From Pimelobacter simplex (GTDB lineage: Bacteria; Actinomycetota; Actinomycetes; Propionibacteriales; Nocardioidaceae), in contig NZ_CP096276.1 of NCBI RefSeq assembly GCF_024662235.1, forward strand, positions 3,224,001 to 3,288,000: a stretch of DNA of 64,000 bases, given 5' to 3'. Shown piece by piece: positions 9,111-18,064 of the stretch. A program made the position numbers and the translations under genes. The number at the start of each line of letters is the position of its first letter. Within the stretch, counting starts at the first letter, position 1. The notes beneath the pieces are model-generated. The model searched no databases and had not been told where the DNA came from. It worked only from the letters and a program-made list of their open reading frames with translations.

Positions 9111-9959
9111 ATGGACCCGCTGTCCTGGACCGACGAGCACGCCCGGCTCGTCGCCGACGCCGCACCCGACGACGCGAGCACCGCGCCCGGGGAGGCCGAG
9201 CTCACGCGGACCTGGAACGTCATCCGCGCCGGCCTGGACGACGCCCCGCCCCCGCGGCGGCGACGCCGGCGCCGGCTGATCGCGGCCGGGGTCGCGGCGG
9301 CGGCTCGCGCCGTACCGGCCGGGTTGGCGGCGGCCGACGGCTGGGGCGCGCGCACCGGGCGGAGCGCGGCCGACGCCGAGGACCTGCGGCTCGGAGGTCC
9401 GGGCGAGCACCTCGACCCGGCCGGCGCGGACTTCGGGCAGGTCATCGAGGAGGAGACCCGCGACATCCGGTTCCCGACCGCTGCGACGCGGCGGATCGCG
9501 CTCGACGCCCACGTCGAGGACGCCCGGCGAAGCGGCGCGGCGCCGGGCACGACCGCCGTCAGCACCGGCGCGATCCGCGGGTGGACGGCCATCTTCGCGG
9601 TGTGCGCGTGGTCGAACACCTGGAAGCGCGCGATCGACGACGGCGACACCGCCCTCCGTGACGAGGCGGCGGCGGTCCTGGTCGCGGCGCGGACCTGGCC
9701 GGCGGTCACCGACCTCGACCCGCGCCAGGCCACGAGCACGACGACGATGGACGTGTACGACCCGGAGACGGGCGCGACGACGACCGAGGTGCACGACGAC
9801 CCCACGCAGTACTACTACCTGCGCGAGGTCACCCGCGCCGTGGCGGCCGGCGACGTCGACGCCCTGGGCGCCACCCTCGCCGCCCACGCCTACTGCCTCG
9901 GCCCGGAGCTGATGCCCGACTTCCCGCAGGCCCTCCCCTCCGACGACCCGGTGCGCTGA
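9111..9959 (+). CDS. Anti-sigma-like / unknown protein paired with a broken ECF sigma gene
   Basis: Protein of 282 residues, not assigned to a family. The ATG at 9111 follows GGAGGAGA. Residues 1-45 are acidic and helical, then comes a run of arginines (about 46-53), a moderately hydrophobic Ala-rich segment (about 54-75) that could be a membrane anchor, and a C-terminal domain of about 200 residues with C-A-W-S-N-T-W and a Y-Y-Y stretch. This layout and its place one base before a sigma gene suggest an anti-sigma or sigma-associated factor like the CU044_5270-type proteins of actinobacteria. That role is inferred from position only. Its sigma partner appears inactivated. Confidence 0.6.
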   Translation: MDPLSWTDEHARLVADAAPDDASTAPGEAELTRTWNVIRAGLDDAPPPRRRRRRRLIAAGVAAAARAVPAGLAAADGWGARTGRSAADAEDLRLGGPGEHLDPAGADFGQVIEEETRDIRFPTAATRRIALDAHVEDARRSGAAPGTTAVSTGAIRGWTAIFAVCAWSNTWKRAIDDGDTALRDEAAAVLVAARTWPAVTDLDPRQATSTTTMDVYDPETGATTTEVHDDPTQYYYLREVTRAVAAGDVDALGATLAAHAYCLGPELMPDFPQALPSDDPVR

Positions 9960-9960
9960 C

Positions 9961-10510
9961 GTGGCGCGCCTGCTGACGAGTGCCGAGTTCGAGGAGCTCT
10001 ATCGCGCGAACGCGGCCGAGCTCTTCGGCTACGTCCGGCGCCGGACGACGTCCGACGCCGAGGACCTGGTCGCCGAGGTGTTCGCGACCGCGTGGCGCCG
10101 CCGCGCGGACCTGCCGGCGCCGATGCTCCGCCGCGCCTGGCTGTACGGCGCCGCCCGGCGCCTCCTCCTCGCCCAGGCCCGCCGGCAGGGGCGCGAGGAG
10201 GCCACCGTCGCCGAGCTCGCGAGCCGGCCCGAGCCACCCCGGCCGACGCCGGCGAGGCCCGCCGGCAGGCGGTCCGCGCGGCGCTCGGGCGGCTCTCGCC
10301 GAGCGCGAGGTGCTGCTGCTCGTCGAGTGGGAGCGGCTGACCCCGGCCGAGCTGGCGGTGGCGCTCGGCGTACGAGCCGGTACGGCGCGGGTCCGGCTGC
10401 ACCGCGCCCGGCGGGCGCTGGCGGCCGATCCGGCGCTGCGCGCGCTGCACCCGGACGAGGGCGTGGCGCTGGCCGGCGGTGGCGAGAGCGGCGTCGCGCC
10501 GCTATCCTGA
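9961..10510 (+). pseudogene. ECF-type RNA polymerase sigma factor, disrupted by two frameshifts
   Basis: Region 2 of an ECF sigma factor is read in one frame from the GTG at 9961 (F-E-E-L-Y-R-A-N, then D-A-E-D-L-V-A-E-V-F-A-T-A-W). Near the CCCC run at 10237-10240 the sense continues in another frame (E-A-R-R-Q-A-V-R-A-A-L-G-R-L-S-P). Near 10299-10303 it shifts again to a third frame with the region 4 sequence E-R-E-V-L-L-L-V-E-W-E and a helix-turn-helix L-T-P-A-E-L-A-V-A-L-G-V, ending at 10510. A missing base at each point (or four at the second) restores one reading frame. Either the gene is dead or the assembly has two indels. The stop lies only 6 bases before the bioB operator. Confidence 0.8.
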
Positions 10511-10531
10511 GCAACCTGAACACTGTTCAGG
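10503..10531 (+). promoter_or_regulatory. bioB promoter region with BioQ operator
   Basis: A candidate -10 element TATCCT (10503-10508) is followed by the perfect palindrome CCTGAACACTGTTCAGG (10515-10531), whose core TGAAC-N3-GTTCA equals the site before bioY. Placed at about the start of transcription, a bound repressor would block bioBAFD transcription. Confidence 0.85.
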
Positions 10532-10561
10532 AAGCCTCGCCCACCGCACCAGGGAGTCACC

Positions 10562-11632
10562 ATGAGCGCGCAGTTCGACCAGCTGGCCAGCCGGATCCTC
10601 GACGGCGGAGCCGCCTCCGAGGCCGACGCCCTCGCCGTTCTCCGGGCCCCCGACGCCGACCTCGTGGGCCTCGTCGCCGCCGCCGGCCGGCTGCGCCGCG
10701 AGCACTTCGGCAACACGGTCAAGGTCAACTACCTGGTCAACCTCAAGTCCGGCCTGTGCCCCGAGAACTGCAACTACTGCTCCCAGGCGCTCGGCTCGGA
10801 CGCGCCGATCCTCAAGTACTCCTGGCTCTCCAAGGACGAGACCCTCCAGCAGGCCGGCGCCGGCCTGCGCGGCGGCGCGACCCGGGTGTGCATGGTCTCC
10901 TCGGGGCGCGGGCCCTCCAACCGCGACATCGAGAAGGTCGCCGAGATGACCGAGGCGCTCAAGGACGAGTACCCCGAGGTCGAGGTCTGCGCCTGTCTCG
11001 GCCTGCTCAAGGACGGCCAGGCCGAGCGCCTCAAGGAGGCCGGGGTCGACGCCTACAACCACAACATCAACACCGCCGAGTCGCACCACGACACGATCGT
11101 CCAGACCCACACGTACGACGACCGGGTCGACACGATCGGCAAGGCCAAGTCCGCCGGGCTCTCCCCCTGCTCGGGCCTGATCGCCGGGCTCGGCGAGACC
11201 GACGAGCAGCTCGTCGAGGCGCTGTTCGCGCTCAAGGCCCTCGAGTCCGACTCGATCCCGGTCAACTTCCTCATGCCCTTCGACGGCACGCCGTTCGAGA
11301 ACACCTGGGAGCTCTCCCCCACGCGCTGCCTCAAGATCCTCGCGATGGCACGCTTCGTGTGCCCCGACAAGGAGGTCCGGATCGCCGGTGGCCGCGAGAT
11401 GCACCTGCGCTCGCTCCAGGCCCTCGCGCTGCACGTCGCCAACTCGATCTTCCTCGGCGACTACCTCACCTCCGAGGGCCAGGAGGCCAAGGCCGACATC
11501 GAGATGATCCGCGACAACGGCTTCGTCATCCTCGGCGCCGAGGACGCGCTCGCCGCGACCTCCGACGGGGTCGAGCACGACCCGACCATCCGGCGCCGTG
11601 GCGCGGGCACCGAGGTCGCGGCGAACGCCTGA
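10562..11632 (+). CDS. bioB: Biotin synthase
   Basis: Radical SAM enzyme of 356 residues that inserts sulfur into dethiobiotin to form biotin. The radical SAM cluster is C-P-E-N-C-N-Y-C, followed by the biotin synthase segment near N-H-N-I-N-T-A-E. Length fits the family. ATG at 10562 lies 7 bases after AGGGAG. It is the first gene of bioB-bioA-bioF-bioD, the usual order of steps being F, A, D, B. No bioC or bioH is nearby, so pimeloyl precursor supply lies elsewhere. Confidence 0.97.
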   Translation: MSAQFDQLASRILDGGAASEADALAVLRAPDADLVGLVAAAGRLRREHFGNTVKVNYLVNLKSGLCPENCNYCSQALGSDAPILKYSWLSKDETLQQAGAGLRGGATRVCMVSSGRGPSNRDIEKVAEMTEALKDEYPEVEVCACLGLLKDGQAERLKEAGVDAYNHNINTAESHHDTIVQTHTYDDRVDTIGKAKSAGLSPCSGLIAGLGETDEQLVEALFALKALESDSIPVNFLMPFDGTPFENTWELSPTRCLKILAMARFVCPDKEVRIAGGREMHLRSLQALALHVANSIFLGDYLTSEGQEAKADIEMIRDNGFVILGAEDALAATSDGVEHDPTIRRRGAGTEVAANA

Positions 11633-11633
11633 C

Positions 11634-12917
11634 ATGACCGCGCTCGTCGACCACGACCTGCTCGCCTTCGACCGCGAGCACCTCTGGCACCCCTACACGT
11701 CGATGATCGCGCCGACCCCGGCGCACCTGGTCACCGGCGCCCGCGGCTGCGAGCTGGAGGTCGACGGCGCCTGGGTGGTCGACGGGATGGCGTCGTGGTG
11801 GTCGGCGATCCACGGCTACCGGCACCCGGCGCTCGACGCCGCGCTCGCCGAGCAGGCCGGCCGGTTCAGCCACGTCATGTTCGGCGGGCTGACCCACGAG
11901 CCGGCCGTCGGTCTCGGGCGCCGCCTCGTCGAGATCACGCCGGCCCCGCTGGAGCGGGTCTTCCTCGCCGACTCGGGCTCGGTGAGCGTCGAGGTCGCGA
12001 TGAAGATGGTGCTCCAGTACCAGCGCGGCCGCGGCCGTCCCGGGCGCACCCGGATGCTCACCGTCCTCGGCGGCTACCACGGCGACACCTTCGACTGCAT
12101 GAGCGTCACCGACCCGGTCGGCGGCATGCACAGCATGTGGGCGGGACTGCTCCCCGACCAGGTCTTCGGGCCCCAGCCCCCGTCGTACGACGCGGGGGCG
12201 CCGGAACTTGCTACCTGGGCCGCCGGACTGCGCTCCCTCGCGGCCCGGCACGCGCACGAGCTGGCCGGGATCATCGTCGAGCCACTGCTCCAGGGCGCGG
12301 GCGGCATGCACCCCTATCCCGCCGCGTGCCTGCAGGTCTTCCGCGAGATCGCCGACGAGCACGGGCTGCTGCTGGTCTTCGACGAGATCGCGACCGGCTT
12401 CGGCCGCACCGGGCACCTCTTCGTGAGCGAGCTCGTCACGCCCGACGTCCTGTGCCTGGGCAAGGCGCTGACCGGCGGCTACCTCACCCTCGCCGCGGTG
12501 CTCACCACCGACGAGGTGGCGCGCGGGATCTCCGCGAGCGAGGCCGGCGTGGTCATGCACGGGCCCACCTTCATGGGCAACCCGCTGGCCTGCGCGGTCG
12601 CGAGCGCCTCGATCGACCTGCTCCTCGGGGGCGACTGGTCCGGCCGGGTGGGCGCTCTCGGCGACGGGCTCGCGACGGGCCTCGCGCCCCTGCGCGGTAC
12701 GCCGGGCGTGCGTGACGTCCGGACGATCGGCGCCGTGGGCGTCGTCCAGCTCGACCACCCGGTCGATGTCGTCGCGGCCACCGACGCCGCCCTCGCCGCG
12801 GGGGTGTGGCTGCGGCCGTTCCGCGACCTCGTCTACGCGATGCCGCCCTACGTCACCGGACCCGCCGAGCTCGACCGGCTCGTCGCCGGCATCACCGCGG
12901 CGGTGCGGGCCGGATGA
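11634..12917 (+). CDS. bioA: Adenosylmethionine-8-amino-7-oxononanoate aminotransferase
   Basis: PLP-dependent class III aminotransferase of 427 residues converting KAPA to DAPA with SAM as amino donor. The W-H-P-Y-T-S-M motif near residue 18 is typical of BioA, as is the active-site region [12 protein letters not shown] with the PLP Lys in [11 protein letters not shown] at 11634 lies one base after the bioB stop; its stop overlaps the bioF start (ATGA). Confidence 0.95.
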   Translation: MTALVDHDLLAFDREHLWHPYTSMIAPTPAHLVTGARGCELEVDGAWVVDGMASWWSAIHGYRHPALDAALAEQAGRFSHVMFGGLTHEPAVGLGRRLVEITPAPLERVFLADSGSVSVEVAMKMVLQYQRGRGRPGRTRMLTVLGGYHGDTFDCMSVTDPVGGMHSMWAGLLPDQVFGPQPPSYDAGAPELATWAAGLRSLAARHAHELAGIIVEPLLQGAGGMHPYPAACLQVFREIADEHGLLLVFDEIATGFGRTGHLFVSELVTPDVLCLGKALTGGYLTLAAVLTTDEVARGISASEAGVVMHGPTFMGNPLACAVASASIDLLLGGDWSGRVGALGDGLATGLAPLRGTPGVRDVRTIGAVGVVQLDHPVDVVAATDAALAAGVWLRPFRDLVYAMPPYVTGPAELDRLVAGITAAVRAG

Positions 12918-14041
12918 GCACCTGGGAGACCTGGCTGGCGGCCGAGGCCGCGGCCCGCGAGGACGCCGGTCTCACCCGCCGGCTGCGGGCCCGCGCGGCC
13001 GACGACCCGACCATCGACCTGGCGGGCAACGACTACCTCGGCCTCGCGCGCGACGCCGGGGTACGCCGGGCCGCCGCGGACGCTGCGCTGGCCTGGGGGG
13101 CCGGCGCCAGCGCCTCGCGGCTGGTCACGGGCACCCTCGGCGTGCACGACGAGCTCGAGCGCGAGCTCGCCGACTACCTCGGCCAGCCGGCGGCGCTCGT
13201 GCTCTCGACCGGCTACCACGCCAACCTCGCCGTGGTCACCGCGCTGGCCGACCGCACCACGCGGGTGCTCTCGGACGCGCACATCCACGCCTCGCTCGTC
13301 GACGCCGTGCGGCTCTCGCGGGCGCGGCTGAGCGTCGTACCGCACAGCGACGTGGACGCGGTCCGGGCCGGTCTCCGCGCCGCCGCGGCCGACGGCGAGC
13401 GCGCGATCGTGCTGGCCGAGTCGGTCTACTCGGTGCTCGGCGACGCCGCGCCGCTCGTCGAGCTCGCCGACCTCTGCGCCGAGCACGACGCCCTGCTGGT
13501 GGTCGACGAGGCGCACGGCCTCGGCGTGCACGGACCCGGGCTCGTGGCCACCCTCGGGCTCGCCGGCCTCCCCCATGTCGTCGTCACCGCGACCCTGTCG
13601 AAGTCGCTCGGCGCCCAGGGCGGCGCGGTCCTCGGCTCCCCCGCCCTGCGCGACCACCTGGTCAACCGGGCCCGGCCCTTCATCTTCGACACCGGCCTGG
13701 CCCCCGCGCCCACCGCCGGTGCGCTCGCCGCGCTCCGCACGCTGCGCGACCGGCCCGCGCTGGGCGCCACGGTCCGCAGCCGGGTCGCCGAGCTCGCCGA
13801 CGTCCTGGGCGTGGCCGCACCGGCGGGCGCGGTCCTGTCGGTACCGATGTCCTCACCCCAGGCGGCCGTCGCCGCCCAGGCCGCCGCGCTGGAGGCCGGG
13901 CTGCGCGTCGGCTGCTTCCGGCCGCCCTCGGTGCCCGACGGCATCTCGCGGCTGCGGATCACCGCCAGCGCCGGCGTACCGGACGACGACTGGGCGCGCG
14001 CCGTCGCCACCCTCGCCGCCCTCGTCAAGGAGCACCAGTGA
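12914..14041 (+). CDS. bioF: 8-amino-7-oxononanoate synthase
   Basis: PLP enzyme of the alpha-oxoamine synthase family, 375 residues, condensing pimeloyl-ACP/CoA with alanine. Visible marks are [10 protein letters not shown] near residue 35, [11 protein letters not shown] and the PLP lysine in T-L-S-K-S-L-G. It overlaps bioA by 4 bp and bioD by 4 bp, so it is translationally coupled on both sides. Confidence 0.95.
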   Translation: MSTWETWLAAEAAAREDAGLTRRLRARAADDPTIDLAGNDYLGLARDAGVRRAAADAALAWGAGASASRLVTGTLGVHDELERELADYLGQPAALVLSTGYHANLAVVTALADRTTRVLSDAHIHASLVDAVRLSRARLSVVPHSDVDAVRAGLRAAAADGERAIVLAESVYSVLGDAAPLVELADLCAEHDALLVVDEAHGLGVHGPGLVATLGLAGLPHVVVTATLSKSLGAQGGAVLGSPALRDHLVNRARPFIFDTGLAPAPTAGALAALRTLRDRPALGATVRSRVAELADVLGVAAPAGAVLSVPMSSPQAAVAAQAAALEAGLRVGCFRPPSVPDGISRLRITASAGVPDDDWARAVATLAALVKEHQ

Positions 14042-14718
14042 CCGCGGCCCGGGTCGTCGTCGTGACCGGCACCGACACCGGCGTGGGCAAGACCATCGCG
14101 ACCGCCGCGCTCGCCGCCCGGGCCCAGGCCGAGGGACAGCGCGTCCTGGTCGTGAAGCCCGTCCAGACCGGGATCGGCGGCGCCGACCCCGACCCCCACG
14201 ACGTCGACACGGTCGCCGCGCTCACCGGCGCCGACGTCCTCGAGCTCGCCGCCCTCGACGAGGCGCTCGCGCCCGACACCGCCGCCCGCCGGGCCGGAGC
14301 GCCGCTGCCGACGGTCGCGGACCACGCCGGCCGGATCCGCGCCCTGGCCGCGTCGGGCGAGCACGACCTCGTCCTGGTCGAGGGGGCCGGCGGCCTGCTC
14401 GTCCGGCTCGACCTGGACGACGGCACGCTGCTCGACCTCGCCGTGACCCTCGGCGCCGACGTCGTGGTCGTCGCCCGGGCCGGGCTGGGCACCCTCAACC
14501 ACACCGAGCTCACCGTCGCGGCGCTCCGCGCGCGCGGCGTCGTCCCGCTGGGCGTCGTCATCGGCGCCTGGCCGTGCTCCCCGGGCCTGGCCGAGCGCTG
14601 CAACCGCGACGACCTGCCGCGGGTCACCGGACTGCCCGTGCTCGCCGTCGTTCCGGAGGGGGCGGGGTCGTTGCTGCCCGACGCCTTCGGCGAGGCGGCG
14701 CCGGGCTGGTTCGGCTGA
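14038..14718 (+). CDS. bioD: Dethiobiotin synthetase
   Basis: ATP-dependent carboxylation of DAPA to dethiobiotin. The 226-residue protein starts with the P-loop motif T-G-T-D-T-G-V-G-K-T and has V-E-G-A-G-G-L for the substrate loop. The GTG start overlaps the bioF stop as GTGA. Last gene of the biotin operon; the convergent amidase gene ends 6 bases later. Confidence 0.95.
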   Translation: MTAARVVVVTGTDTGVGKTIATAALAARAQAEGQRVLVVKPVQTGIGGADPDPHDVDTVAALTGADVLELAALDEALAPDTAARRAGAPLPTVADHAGRIRALAASGEHDLVLVEGAGGLLVRLDLDDGTLLDLAVTLGADVVVVARAGLGTLNHTELTVAALRARGVVPLGVVIGAWPCSPGLAERCNRDDLPRVTGLPVLAVVPEGAGSLLPDAFGEAAPGWFG

Positions 14719-14724
14719 GCCGCC

Positions 14725-16149
14725 TCACCACAGCGGCGGGCGGCGGTCCCTCCACGGCAGCGCGGTCTCGAGCTGGGCGGCGAGCGAGAGGAGCAGCTCC
14801 TCCTCGGCCGGACGGGCGGCGAGCATCATGCCGATCGGCAGGCCCGCGGACGTCTGGTGCAGCGGCAGTGAGATCGCCGGCATGCCGGTGACGTTCCAGG
14901 CCGAGGTCCACGGCGTGTAGCGCTTCTGCGCCTCGAAGTCCGCCGCCGGATCGGCGTCGTCGCGCAGCGCGCCGACCAGCGGCGGCGGCGTGGCGACCGT
15001 CGGCGTCAGCACGATGTCGTACGGCGCCAGCGCGACCAGCGCCTCGGCCGCGTGCCGGCGCAGCGCGCCGATCGCCAGACCGAACGCGGGCCCCGAGATC
15101 GCCGCACCGCGCTCCCCCAGCCAGCGGGTCAGCGGACGCAGCGTGGCCTCCTGCTCGGGCGCCAGCCCGACCGTCGACAGCCCGGTCAGCACCGCCCAGC
15201 AGGTCTCGAAGTCGGCGACCGCCTCGCGCGGGAGCGGCACCGGGATGTCCTCGACGACGTGCCCCAGCGAGCTCAGCAGCCGGGTCGTCTCGTCGTAGGC
15301 GCGTCGCACCTCGGGATCGATCTCGGTGTCGGCGATGACGGGCTCGTCGAAGCAGCCGATCCGCAGCCGCCCGGGCTCGCGGCCGGTCGCGGCGAGGAAC
15401 GTGCCGCTCGGCTCGGGCGCCCACGAGGGGTCGCCCGCGCGGCGTCCGGCCATCACGTCGAGGAGCGCGGCGGCGTCGGCGACGGTGCGCGCGAGGGGTC
15501 CGGCGACGGCGAGGCCGATCGGGTCGCCGTACATTGGGAAGCCGCTGATCCGGCCCCGGCTCGGCTTGAGCCCGACCAGCCCGCAGCAGGCCGCCGGGAT
15601 CCGGATCGAGCCGCCGCCGTCGGAGCCCTGCGCCACCGGGACCAGTCCCGCGGCCACCGCGGCCGCCGCGCCGCCGGAGGAGCCGCCGGCCATCCGGGTG
15701 GTGTCCCAGGGCGTCACCGCGGGCGGGCGTCCCTCGGGCTCGGTGTAGCAGGGCGAGCCGAACTCGGGCGTGCTCGTCTTGCCCAGGCTGATCAGCCCGG
15801 CGTCCTCGATCGCGAGCGTCACCCCGTCGGAGATCTCGGGCACGTAGCCCGCGAACGCCGGCGAGCCGAACGCCGTCGGCACGCCCTTGGTCAGGTTGAG
15901 GTCCTTGATCGCCGTCGGTACGCCGGCCAGCGGCGAGGCACCCTCGCCGACCGGTCCTACGGCCGCCACCTCGCGCGCCCGGACCCGGGCGGTGTCGGGG
16001 TCGCGGAACACGAACGCGCCGTCGACGTACTCCTGGGGGAGACGCGCGGCGCGTTCGAGGTAGTGCTCGGTCAGCTCGACAGGGCTGATCTCACCGGAGC
16101 GGATCAGGGCGCCCTGCTCGAGCGCGGTCAGGTCGTGGAGTTCGGCCAC
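14725..16149 (-). CDS. Amidase signature family hydrolase
   Basis: Amidase of 474 residues with a Ser-cisSer-Lys triad. The catalytic Lys lies in A-I-K-D-L-N, the Gly/Ser-rich signature in G-G-S-S-G-G-A-A-A, and the nucleophile region in Q-G-S-D-G-G-G-S-I-R-I-P-A. GTG at 16149 is preferred because the protein then starts at A-E-L-H-D-L-T-A, as usual for this family. Lies 26 bases downstream of an FMN reductase gene on the same strand. The absence of gatB and gatA-type context argues against an amidotransferase subunit. Substrate unknown. Confidence 0.9.
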   Translation of the reverse strand: MAELHDLTALEQGALIRSGEISPVELTEHYLERAARLPQEYVDGAFVFRDPDTARVRAREVAAVGPVGEGASPLAGVPTAIKDLNLTKGVPTAFGSPAFAGYVPEISDGVTLAIEDAGLISLGKTSTPEFGSPCYTEPEGRPPAVTPWDTTRMAGGSSGGAAAAVAAGLVPVAQGSDGGGSIRIPAACCGLVGLKPSRGRISGFPMYGDPIGLAVAGPLARTVADAAALLDVMAGRRAGDPSWAPEPSGTFLAATGREPGRLRIGCFDEPVIADTEIDPEVRRAYDETTRLLSSLGHVVEDIPVPLPREAVADFETCWAVLTGLSTVGLAPEQEATLRPLTRWLGERGAAISGPAFGLAIGALRRHAAEALVALAPYDIVLTPTVATPPPLVGALRDDADPAADFEAQKRYTPWTSAWNVTGMPAISLPLHQTSAGLPIGMMLAARPAEEELLLSLAAQLETALPWRDRRPPLW

Positions 16150-16175
16150 GACCCGACCGTAGTCCCTCGCGGAAA

Positions 16176-16733
16176 TCAGGCGGCGGTGACCTCGGGGGTG
16201 AACTCCGCGAGACGGGCGAGGGCACCGAGCAGCTTGGCCCGGACCTCGGCGTCGGTGGTGGGGTCGACGTCGATCGCGGACTGCGACACGGTCACGTCCT
16301 CGACCACGATCGCACCGGCGATGCCGGCCGAGCGGGCGGTGTCGCCGTGGGCCCACTTGCCGCCGTACGGCGTGGGGGTGGCGCCGACGACGCCGAAGGG
16401 CTTGCCGACCAGGGCGCCGGCGCCGTACGGACGCGAGAGCCAGTCGATCGCGTTGTTGAGCACGGCCGGCATGGTGCCGTTGTACTCCGGGGTGACCGCG
16501 AGGACGCGGTCGGCGCCCTGGACGCGCTCGCGCAGCGCAGCGGCCGTCGCGGGCAGGTTCTCACCGTCGATGTCCTCGTTGTAGAACGGGACCTGGTCGA
16601 GGCCCTCCACGATGTCGAGGGTCACGCCGGCAGGCGCCTCGTCACGGAGGATCTCGGCCAGCTTGCGGTTGAGCGAGTCGGCCCGGAGGCTACCGACGAG
16701 GACGGCGACGCGGGTGTTCGTGGTGTCAGTCAT
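16176..16733 (-). CDS. NADPH-dependent FMN reductase
   Basis: Flavodoxin-like reductase of 185 residues, using NAD(P)H to reduce FMN or quinones. The FMN phosphate loop is G-S-L-R-A-D-S-L-N-R-K, and T-P-E-Y-N-G-T-M-P is the conserved second signature. The start ATG gives M-T-D-T-T-N-T-R-V-A-V-L-V-G-S. Upstream lies a 14-bp palindrome (16745-16758). The gene probably shares an operon with the upstream DUF6630-like gene (64-base gap) and the downstream amidase. Confidence 0.9.
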   Translation of the reverse strand: MTDTTNTRVAVLVGSLRADSLNRKLAEILRDEAPAGVTLDIVEGLDQVPFYNEDIDGENLPATAAALRERVQGADRVLAVTPEYNGTMPAVLNNAIDWLSRPYGAGALVGKPFGVVGATPTPYGGKWAHGDTARSAGIAGAIVVEDVTVSQSAIDVDPTTDAEVRAKLLGALARLAEFTPEVTAA

Positions 16734-16744
16734 GATGGGCGAAA

Positions 16745-16758
16745 CGGACCGTGGTCCG
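16745..16758. promoter_or_regulatory. Palindrome upstream of FMN reductase gene
   Basis: Perfect inverted repeat CGGACC-GT-GGTCCG, 12 bases before the start codon of the FMN reductase gene. Position and symmetry fit an operator, but no regulator can be named. Confidence 0.35.
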
Positions 16759-16797
16759 CTTCTATTCCGGGCTGCCGGATTCTTTTCCCGGATCGCC

Positions 16798-17286
16798 TCA
16801 GCCGAACGTCCGCACCCCGACGTCGACGGCGGCTCCGGCCGCCACGAGCGCCGGCAGCCGGTCGGCCGGGACCGCCACGAGCGGGTAGGCGTCCGAACCC
16901 TCGTCGACCTGCACGACGACCAGTCCGGCCGGGACGAGCAGCCGGCTGATCGCCCCGGCGACCTGCTCCACGCTCCCCTCGCCCGCGGCGTCCAGCGCCA
17001 CGCCCGCCGACCGCACCCGCGGCAGACCCGCGACCTGCGCCCGCACCTCGCCGGCCTCCTCCTTCCAGTCGAGGTAGGCGACCTCGCCCGCGCCGTGGAG
17101 CGCGTCGACCAGGGCGACCACGCCCTCGACCTCGTCGGCCTCCTCGATCCCCCGCTGGAGCAGCGCGTCCTCGTGCGCGGCGAGGTAGCCGGCCGGGTCG
17201 GCGACGGCGAGCCGGACCTGCGGCGCGACCCCGGGATCGTCGGTGAGGAGGGCCGCGAAGCGGTCCCAGGCAGCAAGGTCGGTCAT
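16798..17286 (-). CDS. Unknown protein resembling DUF6630
   Basis: Protein of 162 residues. The ATG at 17286 gives M-T-D-L-A-A-W-D-R-F. The middle contains L-V-D-A-L-H-G-A-G-E-V-A-Y-L-D-W-K, which resembles the D-W-K signature I associate with the DUF6630 family, whose function is unknown. No signal peptide, membrane segment or catalytic motif is seen. It starts 49 bases from the divergent TetR gene and shares a palindromic intergenic region with it. Confidence 0.6.
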   Translation of the reverse strand: MTDLAAWDRFAALLTDDPGVAPQVRLAVADPAGYLAAHEDALLQRGIEEADEVEGVVALVDALHGAGEVAYLDWKEEAGEVRAQVAGLPRVRSAGVALDAAGEGSVEQVAGAISRLLVPAGLVVVQVDEGSDAYPLVAVPADRLPALVAAGAAVDVGVRTFG

Positions 17287-17296
17287 GCGCGGATCG

Positions 17297-17322
17297 TAGG
17301 CGGCTGTCGGCGCCACCGCCTA
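17297..17322. promoter_or_regulatory. Candidate TetR operator between divergent genes
   Basis: Inverted repeat TAGGCGG-N12-CCGCCTA fills the 49-bp gap between the DUF6630-like gene and the TetR gene. A possible -10 element TAGGGT (17321-17326) for the TetR gene overlaps its right arm. The layout fits autorepression plus control of the divergent operon (DUF6630-like, FMN reductase, amidase). Confidence 0.5.
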
Positions 17323-17335
17323 GGGTTGGCGAACC

Positions 17336-18007
17336 ATGTCGAAACCCCTGCCGCTGCTGACCGGCGCGCCGCCCACCGAGCGCGCCGATGCGGCGCGCAA
17401 TCGGGAGGCGCTGCTCCAGGCCGCGACCGAGCTGATCGAGGGCTGCAGCATCGAGGGCGTCACCATGGACGCCGTCGCGGCGCGGGCCGGGGTCGGCAAG
17501 GGCACCGTCTTCCGCCGCTTCGGCAGCCGCGAGGGGCTGATGGCCTCGCTCCTCGACCACCGCGAGCGGGTCTGGCAGGCCGGGGTCATCAGTGGTCCCC
17601 CGCCGCTCGGACCGGGTGCGCCGGCGATGGACCGGCTGCTCGCCTTCGGCGCCTCCCGGATGCGCCTGCACCTCGAGCAGGCCGCGCTCATCGAGGCCGC
17701 GGGCCGGACCTGGGGCGACAACCCCGCGGTGCTCGGCTTCGCCACCCTCCACGTCCGGCTGCTGCTCACCGAGCTGGGGACGCCGGGCGACCTCGACTAC
17801 CTCGCCGGGTCGCTCATCGCGCCGCTCAACGTGCCCGTCCTGCGCCAGCAGATGGGGCCGGGCGGGATGAGCGAGGCACGCGTGCTCGCCGGCTGGGAGA
17901 CGCTCGTACGCCGGGTCGTCGGGGCCGGGACCGGGACCACCCGAGATGAGGCCCCGGCCTCCGTCACTGACGCCGACGCCGACGCCGACGCGGCGGAGCG
18001 AACCTAG
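17336..18007 (+). CDS. TetR-family transcriptional regulator
   Basis: Regulator of 223 residues with an N-terminal TetR DNA-binding domain: A-R-N-R-E-A-L-L-Q-A-A-T, then T-M-D-A-V-A-A-R-A-G-V-G-K-G-T-V-F-R-R-F (residues 45-65). The C-terminal ligand domain is not assignable and ends in an acidic low-complexity tail of D-A repeats. Likely leaderless: TAGGGT ends 9 bases before the ATG. The palindrome in the gap to the divergent genes is its likely binding site. Confidence 0.88.
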   Translation: MSKPLPLLTGAPPTERADAARNREALLQAATELIEGCSIEGVTMDAVAARAGVGKGTVFRRFGSREGLMASLLDHRERVWQAGVISGPPPLGPGAPAMDRLLAFGASRMRLHLEQAALIEAAGRTWGDNPAVLGFATLHVRLLLTELGTPGDLDYLAGSLIAPLNVPVLRQQMGPGGMSEARVLAGWETLVRRVVGAGTGTTRDEAPASVTDADADADAAERT

Positions 18008-18064
18008 TCCCGAGCGCCCGCACCCGGCGCCGCCGCAGGCCCCCTGGTGCGCAAAACGCCGACT

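Noticed and set aside
9961..10510. Programmed frameshifting in the sigma factor gene
   Set aside because: Two separate shifts would be needed, neither at a typical slippery site with a downstream structure. Mutation or assembly error is simpler.
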